DNA of 64,000 nucleotides, from contig NZ_JAGSYG010000001.1 of the NCBI RefSeq assembly GCF_025685655.1, positions 496,001 to 560,000 of the forward strand, written 5' to 3'. The stretch comes from Acidicapsa ligni. Its GTDB lineage: Bacteria; Acidobacteriota; Terriglobia; Terriglobales; Acidobacteriaceae. The notes beneath the pieces are model-generated. The model had not been told where the DNA came from. It did not search any database and saw only the letters and a program-made list of their open reading frames with translations. Below, piece after piece: positions 7,599-17,112 of this stretch (positions are counted from its first letter, which is position 1; every line of letters starts with the position of its first letter). The position numbers and the translations under genes were made by a program.

Positions 7599-8738
7599 CT
7601 AGTTGGCGGATGGTTTTTCTATCTTGTCGATTATCAGGACGTCGGCTGGGGCTTTGACTGGATCGAGTTTTAGGCCCATCTGTTCCTGGATGGCTTGATA
7701 GAGGTTGGGTGGGGCGTCGGGTTTGTCGCTGGGAGGCGGAACTTTGATGCCGAGGCCGCCGAATTGCGATTCATCGGGGGTCCATTTGAGGTTGAAGTCA
7801 TATCTGCCTGCGAGGCCGGTTTGATCGACTACGGGACGGTCGAGGACGGCGGTCTGCATGACTCCGCAGAAGTCGGCCATTGTGGCGTTTCTGCCGGGGA
7901 GATCGCCGAGGCCGTGGAAGAAAAGAGAGGGCAGGCCGTTGGGGTCACCTTCGCTTTTATTTATTTTGGAGCCGGTTTTAGCGACGACGAGTGTGTAGAC
8001 GGAGAGCTCTTTTTTGTCGTGATGGAAGGTTAGTTTGAAGCGTTCGGTCAGCAGCTTCTGGATCATGGTCTTCCATTGTTTGTCGTTGGGCTGTCCCTGG
8101 CCGTCGGGCTTGGCGGTGAGGTCGTATTTGTCGATGTTGGCCCAGTCGGGTGCGCCGACGATCTGTTTTGGATGAACGCCGTAGGCGAAGGTGATGAGGT
8201 CGATGAGGCTGGTGTTGATGGTGTCGAACTCGCGGCCTTTGACCATGAATCCTTTGCCCTGCTGGTCGGGTTTGGAGGGCTTGATGGTGGCTACTTCAAA
8301 CTCGGGATCGGCGTCGGCGGCCATGGGCGGAAGTTTGGGAGGCGGCTCGGGGATGGCCCACTCGGTTGCCTTGGTGGCGCGGGTCAGGACGAGCGGCAGC
8401 GGGTTGGGGCCCTGGCTCCAGTTGCCGGTGACGGTGTTGGCGTCGGCGCTTAGCTTGCCCTCATATTTGCCGTCGATCATGGAGATGGCGTAGGAGAAGG
8501 TGGAGCCTTGCAGGGTGATGGCCGAGGCGGGGATGGCCTGAGCGCCCTGGTCAATGCTGTAGAAGTTGCCTTTGAGGGTGCCGTCGGAGGCTTTGGTGAT
8601 TTTGAGGACGGTGCGGAGTCCCTGGCTGTTGTTGGGAATCTGGAGTGTTCCCTGCCATGTGCCGGTCATGTCCTGCGCAAATAGCGCGGTTCCACAAAGC
8701 ATTGCAAATGTGAGGATGCAGAGCAGTAGTTTCTTCAA
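7599..8738 (-). CDS. TIGR03435 protein with extra N-terminal beta-rich domain, copy 4
   Basis: This 379-residue protein, about 100 longer than its paralogues, has a signal peptide (cleavage near ALFAQ). A beta-rich domain at about residues 25-120 carries TGTWQGTL, LKGNFYSI and VTGNWSQG strands, like small beta-barrel or lipid-binding folds seen in other acidobacterial secreted proteins. A Pro-rich linker follows, then a full TIGR03435 domain (FEVATIKPSKP, PDWANIDKYDLTAK, LLTERFKLTFHHD, VVDQTGLAGRYDFNLKW, VLIIDKIEKPSAN). The fusion suggests the two parts act together. Function unknown. Confidence 0.9.
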   Translation of the reverse strand: MKKLLLCILTFAMLCGTALFAQDMTGTWQGTLQIPNNSQGLRTVLKITKASDGTLKGNFYSIDQGAQAIPASAITLQGSTFSYAISMIDGKYEGKLSADANTVTGNWSQGPNPLPLVLTRATKATEWAIPEPPPKLPPMAADADPEFEVATIKPSKPDQQGKGFMVKGREFDTINTSLIDLITFAYGVHPKQIVGAPDWANIDKYDLTAKPDGQGQPNDKQWKTMIQKLLTERFKLTFHHDKKELSVYTLVVAKTGSKINKSEGDPNGLPSLFFHGLGDLPGRNATMADFCGVMQTAVLDRPVVDQTGLAGRYDFNLKWTPDESQFGGLGIKVPPPSDKPDAPPNLYQAIQEQMGLKLDPVKAPADVLIIDKIEKPSAN

Positions 8739-8942
8739 TGGGCGCCTCCCTTAAGAATGCGTGGAGAGTCTGGCCATCGGCGCAAACTCCCTATTTGATA
8801 ACACCGTCTTTTATAGCAGTGAAAACTACCGGTTCGGAGCAATTGTTGTGCGGGGGTGTTATTTAGTAGAGACGTTTGGGGTTTGGATTCGCTTGTGGTT
8901 TTTGGATTTTTTGGGTGTGGATGGATGGGGTGGGGAGGTAGA

Positions 8943-9055
8943 TTTTGTTTGGGAATGATGGGTAGAAAAGCAAGGGCAAAGACTGAAGCAGATTCCCTGC
9001 GGGAATGACAGCCAAAAAAGCAAAGGCAAAGGCAAGGGCAACTGCTAGGGCAAAG
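8943..9055 (+). repeat. Dispersed hairpin/hexamer repeat, locus 3
   Basis: One intact core (8985-9016, loop TGC) is preceded by a degenerate copy (about 8943-8975). The tail ends 13 bases from the stop codon of the minus-strand regulator gene. The rest of 8739-9067 shows nothing else. Confidence 0.85.
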
Positions 9056-9067
9056 GCTGGGGTGGGG

Positions 9068-11218
9068 TTAGGGTTTGGGGTAGTTGTGGGGGAGGGTTAG
9101 GCCTACCTGGGCTAGGAGGGCCAGGAATTCTGGGTTTTCGTGGAGGGGGTTGTAGGCGGGGCTGACTGCTAGTTGCAGGGCTTCGGGGCTGTGGTTTTTG
9201 ACCATGGCGCGGATCTCGACGAGGGCTCGCTCCTGATCTCCGGCTACCAGGTACCACTCTCCGGGTTCGAAGTCGTTGGGCTGGGCCCAGATGTGGCCGC
9301 TTTGGATGGCTTTCAAACGAACTCGTGCGTAGGCGGGTAGGCCCCCTTGATGGAAGGCCTGGAGGCCACGATCTTCGAGGGCGAGTCGTTCGGAGTCCTT
9401 GCCGAGCAGGGCCATGGCGCGCCAGGAGGCAATGGCTTCTTCATAGCGGCCGGAGTACCAGAAGGCCCAGGCTTGCTGGTCGCGGGCCAGGGGCCACTCG
9501 GGCTTGATGCGGATGAGTTTGTTGACGGCGTTCATGGCGCGGTCGTTGAGGCGGGCACCGAGGGTTATGTAGATTTCACCCATATATACGGGTGGCCAGA
9601 GAGGGTCGTCTTCATGAGCGAGGTCAATCTGGTGCAGGCTCTCTTCGAAGTGACCGGTGTTGCCCAATACGAGGGCGAGCATGGCGTGGTGGATGGCCTG
9701 ATTGGGTTCGAGGTCGATGGCCTGGCGCAGTTCCCTTTCGGCTGAGGCTGCGTCCCAATCGCGGCGGAAGCGAATGTAGCCGAGGGTAGCGTGGGCCTCG
9801 GCTTGCGATGGGTCCAGGGCGATGGCTTTCTGGGCGAATTCTTCGGCTTTGCGGTAGGCGTTGTCGCGGGGAGCCATGCTGTGTTCGGCGGCGATGACAT
9901 AGGCGCTGCCCATTTCGGCATAGGCTTTGGCGAAGCCGGGGTCGAGGGCGATGGCGGTGCGGAAGCCTTCCAGAACTTTGTCGAGGGGTTCATCGGTCCA
10001 GCGGAGGAGAAAGGCGCGGGCGTTGAGGTAGGCTTCGTAGGCTTTGGGGTTTTCGGTGCTGCCGGGGACCTGGCGACCGTTCAGGGCGGTGGACTCAAGG
10101 CGGGCGTAGACGTCGCGCTCGATTTCATCGCGGATGGAGACCATCTGATCCTTGGTGCCGCTGTAGTGGAAGGAAGCGAGGTGGACGGCGTCGCTGCCAC
10201 GGACTACTTCTACCTGCAACTGAATCTGGTCGCCGTTCAGGGTGAGTTTGCAGAAGAGCAGCGTGTCGAGTTGCAGGGTTTGAGCGAGGTTGCGGATGCC
10301 GGCATCGTCATATTTGCTGCTGGTGAAGGAGTGGGCGGCTCGCACCTGGATTCGCGGCAACTGGGAGAGCGCGTCGGTAAGGTCGAGGCGAAATCCGTCG
10401 GCGAGTTGCTTGGCTTCGGGGCCCTCGGCTTCAAAGGGAGGGATTCCGATGGAGATGAATGCGGGAGGGGCGGCGGTTTTTCTGTCTTTGAGAAAGAGGC
10501 CGATGGCTATCGCTGCGGTGATGACGAGGAGCGCGCTGAGGGTGAAGAGGGCTGGATGCCGCGAGAGCAGGCTTCGCTGGATCGGCTGATTTACGGATGG
10601 ACTGGCAGATGGATTGGAAGACGGACTGGAAGACGGAGGTTCGGGTTGGGGCGGGGTTGTTGGGGCGTGATTCGACGGAGCCTGGTTCGATGGGATGGGA
10701 TCGGTCGCAGGGGGCAATTCGGGCGTGGGTGTCTCTGCTGGGGACGGGATTGCTGGAAGTGGTGGGATTTCGATGAGGCTGGGGATGTCTGCCGGGGATG
10801 GCAGATCGGCAACCGGCGGGGTTGGCGCTACTGGTGTCGTGCGGCGGGGCGGCGAAGTGTCGGGGCTTTTCTTTTCGGGTGGGTCGACTAGGGTTACTTC
10901 GATGATCAGCCGATAGCCGCGTTTGGGGATGCGCTCGATGAAACGGGGATTGAGAGGGTCGTCGCGGAAGATGTAGCGAAGGCGGCTAATTCCGTTGTTG
11001 ATGACTTTTTCGTAGTTGGCGATTTCGTGACGGGGCCAGAGGACGTCGCGGATTTCTTCGCGGGTGACGAGGTCGCCTGCGCGGGTGAGCAGGACGGTGA
11101 GGAGTTCGGCTGTCTGTTTATTGAGCGGAACACGAACGCCATTTTGCGTCAGGTCGCCACTCTCCGGATCGAATAGAAACGAAGAGAATGCAAAAAGGTG
11201 ACGAGACTGGAGCTTCAC
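9068..11218 (-). CDS. Membrane-anchored wHTH transcriptional regulator with TPR sensor (CadC/ToxR-like)
   Basis: This 716-residue protein starts at GTG. An OmpR/PhoB-type winged helix fills residues 8-105 (TREEIRDVLWP, INNGISRLRYIF, IERIPKRGYRLI). A Pro/Ser/Thr-rich linker (113-215) leads to one membrane helix (about 223-244). A periplasmic part follows with an adenylate-cyclase-associated alpha/beta region (IGIPPFEAEG...) and several TPR-like repeats (about 390-690). This is the layout of CadC/ToxR one-component regulators, which bind DNA while anchored in the inner membrane. It is divergent from the GloVer gene at 11763 across a 544-bp gap, making that gene a likely target (inference). Confidence 0.9.
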   Translation of the reverse strand: MKLQSRHLFAFSSFLFDPESGDLTQNGVRVPLNKQTAELLTVLLTRAGDLVTREEIRDVLWPRHEIANYEKVINNGISRLRYIFRDDPLNPRFIERIPKRGYRLIIEVTLVDPPEKKSPDTSPPRRTTPVAPTPPVADLPSPADIPSLIEIPPLPAIPSPAETPTPELPPATDPIPSNQAPSNHAPTTPPQPEPPSSSPSSNPSASPSVNQPIQRSLLSRHPALFTLSALLVITAAIAIGLFLKDRKTAAPPAFISIGIPPFEAEGPEAKQLADGFRLDLTDALSQLPRIQVRAAHSFTSSKYDDAGIRNLAQTLQLDTLLFCKLTLNGDQIQLQVEVVRGSDAVHLASFHYSGTKDQMVSIRDEIERDVYARLESTALNGRQVPGSTENPKAYEAYLNARAFLLRWTDEPLDKVLEGFRTAIALDPGFAKAYAEMGSAYVIAAEHSMAPRDNAYRKAEEFAQKAIALDPSQAEAHATLGYIRFRRDWDAASAERELRQAIDLEPNQAIHHAMLALVLGNTGHFEESLHQIDLAHEDDPLWPPVYMGEIYITLGARLNDRAMNAVNKLIRIKPEWPLARDQQAWAFWYSGRYEEAIASWRAMALLGKDSERLALEDRGLQAFHQGGLPAYARVRLKAIQSGHIWAQPNDFEPGEWYLVAGDQERALVEIRAMVKNHSPEALQLAVSPAYNPLHENPEFLALLAQVGLTLPHNYPKP

Positions 11219-11762
11219 CTTTGTATCTTTGCAGATAACTTAGGGTGAATCAATAACCCGTTGCGGATGCGGGTATGCTGGCCGAAGGCTGTTGTACGTA
11301 TTTTGTTTTAGACGGGGAAATACATATCTTATTCATTTTAAAAGAAGTTACGCTGTGATGTTTTTAGGGAGTAGTTCTTTCCAATTTATTCATTGATGCG
11401 CCGGGGCGGTTTCATTAAGGTCCGGTTATCAATTTGTGAATTCCCAAAATGGGCATCGGGTAGCAAATCGGCTACCTGAATTGCCGACTTAGCCGGATTT
11501 GAAGATGGGCGACCGATCTGAGGGTCGGGTTGCTGATTTGTCTATCGGCTGATTTTTGGGAAGCCTGAATTTGTAGGACGGGTGTGGTGGCGTTCTCCGG
11601 TTTGCGTTGACCGCGGTCTTTGGGATTGACGTAGTTCGATGTGGGAACGTTCAAAGGGATTTTGTTGGGCAGGTTGTTTCTTCGGTTTGCTGGCGGTCGA
11701 GACTCCGTCTGCGGTCAGCTATTTTCAACGATCAAATTCAGCAAAGGGATCGAGAACAGTTC
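11219..11762. promoter_or_regulatory. Long divergent intergenic region, regulator/GloVer gene
   Basis: The 544 bp separate the GTG of the membrane regulator from the chosen ATG of the first GloVer gene. No gene is convincing. It is more AT-rich than the coding DNA around 11290-11420 and holds an imperfect dyad AAATCGGC...GCCGACTT near 11465-11490. No -35/-10 pair stands out. Binding sites for the neighbouring regulator are plausible but not identified. Confidence 0.4.
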
Positions 11763-14258
11763 ATGAAGCCTTTTAGCTCTGTACTTTTCAGTGGCGCAGT
11801 TTGTGCCTCCATCGTTTTAGGCATACTGCCTGCTGTTGCCCAATCCGCGTTGCCGGTTGCGTCGGTTCAGACGCAGGCGAAGGATCCCAATGCGTTGCTC
11901 GCAAGCAATAAGCTGGCGGTGACTAAGCCGGTGCCTGCGGTGGGGAGCGTCGGATCGCCGAAACCTGCGGGGGAGGCAGCGCAGCCGAGCGTTGTTTTGC
12001 TGCATGAGTTTGCGGGAGGGACTGCGGACGGATTCGCGCCTTATACCGGCTTGATCCAGGCCAGCGACGGCAATTTTTATGGCACGACGCAGGATGGCGG
12101 CTCCGGTAGTGGCGGAACGGTCTTTGAGGTGACGCCGACGGGGCAGTACACGGTGATCCATTCGTTTACGAACGGAATGGATGGCGGACAACCGTACTCG
12201 GCGTTGATTGAAGCGACGGATGGCTACCTGTATGGCACGACAAGTTTGTATGGGCAGTGGAACGGCGGAACGCTGTTCAAGATCAACCTGGAAAACCATG
12301 TGCTGATAACGCTGGCGGGTTTCGAGCAGGAAGGGTTTCCGATCGGCAACCTGATCGATGATGGTGCGGGCACTTTGTACGGCACGACGTTCGACGGCGG
12401 CAAGTACGAGGACGGCAGTGTCTATAGCTGGAACTACAACACGCGGACACTTCGCACGCTGTACTCGTTCAGCGGCGGGCTGGATGGGGGCAAGCCGCAG
12501 GGTGGTGTGGTGCTGGCGAGCGACGGCAAGCTCTATGGAACAGCGCGCTATGGCGGTCCATACAACGATACGGGGCTGGGCGATGGAACGGCGTTTGTGC
12601 TGAATACCGATGGCACGGGGTTTGCGGCGTTTTACACGTTCTCAAACGGGGTGTTGCAGGACGACGGATATGAGCCGACGCAGAGCCTGGTGCAGGCGGC
12701 GGATGGCAATCTGTATGGCACGACGAATGGAGGCGGCGCGAATTCGGGAGGAACGTATTACAAGATTGTTCCGTCGGGCGCGAGCTCTACTTTGATTGCG
12801 CTGCATGACTTCAACCCGAATAACGGCGAGGGTGCGAATGTGTACCTGGGTTCGCCGCTGGTTGGGGGCGACGGAAAGATCTATGTTGCGGGTTCGGATG
12901 GCGGCGCTAACTCCGGTGGCCAGATTATGCAGATGGATGTGGATGGTACTCCGACGGACATCTATGACTTCAGCACGCCGGCGGATGATGAGGCCTCGAG
13001 TCCTTTTGGCGGAGTTCTGGAGGGGCAGGATGGAAGCCTCTTTGGCACGGCCGAGAATGGCGGCACCTATGAGGGCTCGGTTTATCAGTTGACGGCTGCG
13101 GTGACTCCGGCGATGACGTTTACGGCCAGCCCTGCGACTGCTTATGTCGGCGGGACGGTGACGCTGAACTGGGCGGTGGCGAATGCCTTCAGCCCGAGCG
13201 CGAGTGTATGCGTTGCGCGCAGCACGGATGGTACTTTCGGCGGGAATGGAAGCACAGGCATTCGCGAGATATCCGGCACGGAGCAGGTGACGACGGTGAT
13301 CAAGGGAACGATCACTTACACGCTGACATGCGGCGGTGTGGAGACTGCATCGGCTACGGTGACGGTGCTTACGACTCCGACTACGACGACTACGACTGTG
13401 CCATCGGCGACGATTCAGTATGGGCAGGGCGCATCGATCAATGCGAAGGTGATTTCGCAACTGCAATCGAGCGTGCCTACGGGAACGCTGCAATTGACGC
13501 ATGGTTCGCGCGTGATCTCGACTACTTCGCTTTCCGGCGGTACGGGGACGCTGCAGATTCCGATCAATGAGTTCGAGCCGGGCACTTACCTGATGCCGAT
13601 CACTTACCTGGGCAATGTGGACTACAGCAGTTCTGTATCGCAGGCTTTTTCACTGACGGTACAGCCGCTGGTTCCTGCAGTTACATTGCAGTTCAGTCCG
13701 AGCACGCTGGTGCAGGGTTCGCCATCGACGGTTACGGTCACGGTGTCGAACGGAGGGCTGACGACGCCGATGGGCCAGGTTCTGATCAAGACGGGAACGC
13801 GCTTGATTGCCAGCCCTGCGCTGGTGAATGGCAGTGCGACGGCGACGTTCGATACGACGAACTTCGGTACGACGAGCTATCCGGTGACGGCGACTTATGA
13901 GGGTGATAAGTATGACGCGACGGCTACGCAGACACAGACTGTTGTGCTGACGAAGGCGTCGACGCTCACTACATTGAGCGGAGCTGCTTCGGTTGCGGAG
14001 GACGGCCTGGTTACGTTCCACATTGCTGTGGCTCGCCCTAACCTTGAGGGCTTTGCCACGGGAACGGTCAACGTGATGATTGGGACGAAGGTGGTTGCTG
14101 TGCCGAGGTTGTCGAATGGCGTGGCTACATCGACTGTCCACTTTCTGGGTTATGCGCCGGGCCGTTACACGGTGACTGCGCAGTATGCCGGGGATACCAA
14201 TAACAATGGATCGGCTTCGACGCCGGAGACGGTGACGGTGAATGCGCAGAATCCATAG
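11763..14258 (+). CDS. Secreted GloVer-repeat (TIGR03803) protein with Ig-like repeats, paralogue 1
   Basis: The ATG at 11763 gives 831 residues with a signal peptide (MKPFSSVLF, AVAQ cleavage). From about residue 95 to 448 there are seven GloVer-type repeats with DGxxYGTTxxGG motifs (NFYGTT, YLYGTT, TLYGTT, KLYGTA, NLYGTT, KIYVAG, SLFGTA), consistent with a seven-bladed propeller (inference). About 450-831 holds three to four Ig-like domains with the VPTGTLQLTHG, GTYLMPITYLG and YAGDTNN patterns. Extracellular or cell-surface location is expected; the ligand is unknown. The frame is open upstream to 11607, but only the later start gives a signal peptide at the N-terminus. The paralogue follows 160 bp downstream. 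Confidence 0.88.
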   Translation: MKPFSSVLFSGAVCASIVLGILPAVAQSALPVASVQTQAKDPNALLASNKLAVTKPVPAVGSVGSPKPAGEAAQPSVVLLHEFAGGTADGFAPYTGLIQASDGNFYGTTQDGGSGSGGTVFEVTPTGQYTVIHSFTNGMDGGQPYSALIEATDGYLYGTTSLYGQWNGGTLFKINLENHVLITLAGFEQEGFPIGNLIDDGAGTLYGTTFDGGKYEDGSVYSWNYNTRTLRTLYSFSGGLDGGKPQGGVVLASDGKLYGTARYGGPYNDTGLGDGTAFVLNTDGTGFAAFYTFSNGVLQDDGYEPTQSLVQAADGNLYGTTNGGGANSGGTYYKIVPSGASSTLIALHDFNPNNGEGANVYLGSPLVGGDGKIYVAGSDGGANSGGQIMQMDVDGTPTDIYDFSTPADDEASSPFGGVLEGQDGSLFGTAENGGTYEGSVYQLTAAVTPAMTFTASPATAYVGGTVTLNWAVANAFSPSASVCVARSTDGTFGGNGSTGIREISGTEQVTTVIKGTITYTLTCGGVETASATVTVLTTPTTTTTTVPSATIQYGQGASINAKVISQLQSSVPTGTLQLTHGSRVISTTSLSGGTGTLQIPINEFEPGTYLMPITYLGNVDYSSSVSQAFSLTVQPLVPAVTLQFSPSTLVQGSPSTVTVTVSNGGLTTPMGQVLIKTGTRLIASPALVNGSATATFDTTNFGTTSYPVTATYEGDKYDATATQTQTVVLTKASTLTTLSGAASVAEDGLVTFHIAVARPNLEGFATGTVNVMIGTKVVAVPRLSNGVATSTVHFLGYAPGRYTVTAQYAGDTNNNGSASTPETVTVNAQNP

Positions 14259-14316
14259 TGCCTGTTGAAGCGCGGCTGTTTGTTGCGGGGATTTGTTCTT
14301 CCTACCTCGCTTACTA

Positions 14317-14343
14317 CCCCAACGACGAAGGCTGTCGTTGGGG
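14317..14343. terminator. 10-bp perfect inverted repeat after GloVer gene 1
   Basis: CCCCAACGAC and its exact complement GTCGTTGGGG surround a 7-nt loop, 58 bp after the stop codon. No T run follows. The role as transcript end or 3' stabiliser is inferred from position. Confidence 0.5.
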
Positions 14344-14418
14344 ACCTGGAATTCGTTGACATCTGACTTGTTGATACGCGGTTAGAAGAAGCTCTAAGCG
14401 GCAGGAATCGAGATAACT

Positions 14419-16920
14419 ATGAAGCGAAGTTTTTCAGCAATTCTGGGCTGTGGCATGTCCGCAGCCGTGTTGTGCGCGGCATTTCCTGCAGTGGGGCAAT
14501 TGCCTCCGGCAGAGGCGGCGCTGGCAGTTAAGTCGGCGAAGTTGGCGAGCCGTGCAGGGGCGAGTGCTCCTGCGAATTCATCGACTGGGATTTTTTTGAA
14601 GAGCACCGTTCCCACGAAGCCTCAGCCTGCGCTGGCGCCGTATCCATTGATGTCGAAGGTGCTGCACTCTTTTACGGGCGCGCCTAAGGATGGGGCGGTT
14701 CCTGTTGGGCAGTTGATGCAGGCTAGTGATGGAAATTACTACGGCACGGCTTATGCGGGCGGAACGAGCGGCAATGGGACAATCTATCAACTTACGCCCG
14801 CGGGCCAATACACGGAGATCTACAGCTTTACCGGAGGCAATGATGGAGGCCAGCCTTACGCGGGCCTGATCGAAGCTGCCGATGGCAACCTGTATGGCAC
14901 GACGGCGATTTATGGGCAGTTTGGGGATGACAGCGCGGGCGGAACGATCTTTGCGTACAACATGGCTACGCAGAAGGTGACGACGCTGTATGGCTTCCGT
15001 AATGGCGGCGGTGCTCTGGGCGACGCAATCGACGATGGGAATGGAACGCTATATGGCACTTCGCTGAGCGATGGTGAGAAGGGCTATGGCAGTGTGTGGA
15101 GCTGGAATTACTACACGAATACATTCAAGACGCTCTACTCGTTTCAGGGAAGCGCGGATGGAGCGGAGCCGTTTGGCGGCCTGGTGCTTGCCAGTGATGG
15201 AAGGCTGTATGGTACGGCGAGCCAGGGCGGCAAGGTCAACAATGGCGGCACTGCTTTCACGCTGAATACGGATGGGTCGGAGTTCACCGCGTTTTACTCC
15301 TTTACCAACTTTGAAACAGGTCTGGATGGAGGCGCTCCTTCGCAGGACCTGGTGGAAGGACCGGATGGAAATTTGTATGGAACCAGCAGCAGCGGCGGTT
15401 TTCAGAATGTAGAGGGAGCTTTGTTTCGGATAGTACCGAACGGGGTTAACTCGGTCCTGGAGCCGCTTGCTGCGTTGGGACAAGATGAATTGGCCGAGGG
15501 TGGGAATCCGTTTCTCGGCAGGCCGTTGATTGGGGGCGATGGGTATATGTACATCGTGGGCTCGGTTGGCGGCTATGAAGGCGCGGGCCAGGTGATGCAG
15601 TTTGATTACCAGGGAAATCTCACTGCGACGGTTTATAACTTCGAACAGCCGAACGACGGTTATGCCGTGGAGCCAACCGGTGGCCTGATTGAAACCGCGG
15701 ATGGAAGTCTGTATGGCACGGCGGAACTGAGTCCGTTCTCTTCGGGCATTCTTTATGCATTGCCGACGCAGTTGCCTCCGGCATTGACGCTTACGCCGAG
15801 CGTGACTACTGGCTACGTGGGTATTCCGCTGACGTTGAATTGGTCGGTGAACAATGCATTCAGCCAGAACGCGAGTGTGTGCATTGCACGCAGCACGGAT
15901 GGGACATTTGGTGGCAATGGAAGCGATGGTATACGTGAGCCGATCGGGTCGGAGCAGGTTACTCCGGTGGCGTCGGGGGTTGTTAGTTACTACCTGACAT
16001 GCGGTGGTATCGAGACGGCGATTGCTACGGTGACGGTCAACAGGATTCAATCGAAGACGAATGTTCTGCATATGAACACTCCGCTTACGTATGGGCAGGG
16101 TCTTGTATTCAGCACGAAGGTAGCGGGAACGATGGGAACGAGCGTTCCGACGGGAACGGTCAGCCTGATGAATGGCACGAAGGTGCTGGGAACGGCGGTG
16201 CTTTCGGGTGGACTCGCTACGATCAACGCGTCCTCACTGAGCCTTGTGCCTGGGGTGTATTCGCTGCAGGTGGCTTATAGCGGAGATGGTACTTTCGCTG
16301 CTTCGACGGCTCCGGCGAGCACGGTCACGGTGAACCTGCTGGTGCCGACGGTGACGTTGACGGCTAGTCCGAATCGGCTTACGCAGGGGCTGCCTACCAA
16401 GTTCAATGTGGCGATGAGCAATGGCGGTATTGATCTTCCGAGCGGCTATGTGAGTCTGACGATCGGCAGCACTTCGCTGGGGTCATTTCGAGTTGGCGGA
16501 GGGGTTGCGACGATTGAGTTCAGCACGACTCCGTATGCAGCGGGTACCTATGCCGTGGTGGCGACTTACCAGGGAGATGCGTACAACAAAACAGAGAAGG
16601 CAACTACGAGCCTGACGCTGACGCTGGCGGAAACAGCCAGCACACTGACGGGACCGACGACGATGTCGGCTGGATCCGGTGCGACGTATCATGTGGCGGT
16701 CAGCCGGTTCAATCTACCTGAATCTCCCACGGGCAATGTGAGCCTGATGTTTGGAAGCAAGGTAGTTGCGACGGGCATACTTTCCAACGGACAGGTGACG
16801 ATCCAGGTGCCAGCTAACGCGGTGGCGGCGGGAACGTATTCGGTTCAAGCGAAGTATGCGGGCGACACAAGCGACGGGGATTCGTGGTCGCCTGCGTTCA
16901 GTGTGAAGGTGAGCAAGTAG
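14419..16920 (+). CDS. Secreted GloVer-repeat (TIGR03803) protein with Ig-like repeats, paralogue 2
   Basis: This 833-residue protein has a signal peptide (MKRSFSAIL, AVGQ site). Seven GloVer-like units (NYYGTA, NLYGTT, TLYGTS, RLYGTA, NLYGTS, YMYIVG, SLYGTA) occupy about residues 90-450, and Ig-like repeats fill the rest. The sixth unit departs from YGT in both paralogues, so the two genes descend from one seven-repeat ancestor. The block SVCIARSTDGTFGGNGS is shared almost exactly with paralogue 1. It lies in the same direction 160 bp downstream, with an inverted repeat between them, so separate transcripts are possible. Function unknown; likely surface-exposed. Confidence 0.88.
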   Translation: MKRSFSAILGCGMSAAVLCAAFPAVGQLPPAEAALAVKSAKLASRAGASAPANSSTGIFLKSTVPTKPQPALAPYPLMSKVLHSFTGAPKDGAVPVGQLMQASDGNYYGTAYAGGTSGNGTIYQLTPAGQYTEIYSFTGGNDGGQPYAGLIEAADGNLYGTTAIYGQFGDDSAGGTIFAYNMATQKVTTLYGFRNGGGALGDAIDDGNGTLYGTSLSDGEKGYGSVWSWNYYTNTFKTLYSFQGSADGAEPFGGLVLASDGRLYGTASQGGKVNNGGTAFTLNTDGSEFTAFYSFTNFETGLDGGAPSQDLVEGPDGNLYGTSSSGGFQNVEGALFRIVPNGVNSVLEPLAALGQDELAEGGNPFLGRPLIGGDGYMYIVGSVGGYEGAGQVMQFDYQGNLTATVYNFEQPNDGYAVEPTGGLIETADGSLYGTAELSPFSSGILYALPTQLPPALTLTPSVTTGYVGIPLTLNWSVNNAFSQNASVCIARSTDGTFGGNGSDGIREPIGSEQVTPVASGVVSYYLTCGGIETAIATVTVNRIQSKTNVLHMNTPLTYGQGLVFSTKVAGTMGTSVPTGTVSLMNGTKVLGTAVLSGGLATINASSLSLVPGVYSLQVAYSGDGTFAASTAPASTVTVNLLVPTVTLTASPNRLTQGLPTKFNVAMSNGGIDLPSGYVSLTIGSTSLGSFRVGGGVATIEFSTTPYAAGTYAVVATYQGDAYNKTEKATTSLTLTLAETASTLTGPTTMSAGSGATYHVAVSRFNLPESPTGNVSLMFGSKVVATGILSNGQVTIQVPANAVAAGTYSVQAKYAGDTSDGDSWSPAFSVKVSK

Positions 16921-16931
16921 CGGCTTGACGG

Positions 16932-16983
16932 CGGCGAATGGGATGCGCGGCGCGATGGTGTCACGCATCCTGTTGGTTCGCCG
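16932..16983 (+). terminator. Two-step stem-loop after GloVer gene 2
   Basis: CGGCGAA (16932-16938) pairs with TTCGCCG (16977-16983), and inside it GGATGCG (16941-16947) pairs with CGCATCC (16964-16970). The structure begins 12 bases after the stop codon. There is no strong T run. Confidence 0.45.
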
Positions 16984-17112
16984 GTTGGAGTGCGCCGAAT
17001 TTGCGGAACTGGGTCATACGAACTGGGTCATGCAAACTGTGCTGAATGACTCACGATATTGGATTGTTATCAAGATGCACTGCTGATTAAGCCTGCCAAG
17101 GAGGCAACTTTT

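Noticed and set aside
9791-10891. 366-residue + strand ORF opposite the membrane regulator
   Set aside because: It is an antisense shadow; the minus-strand frame has clear domains and the + translation is low-complexity Gly/Ala/Asp.
12642-13502. 286-residue minus-strand ORF opposite GloVer gene 1
   Set aside because: Arg/Ser/His-rich translation typical of the reverse of a repeat gene in GC-rich DNA.
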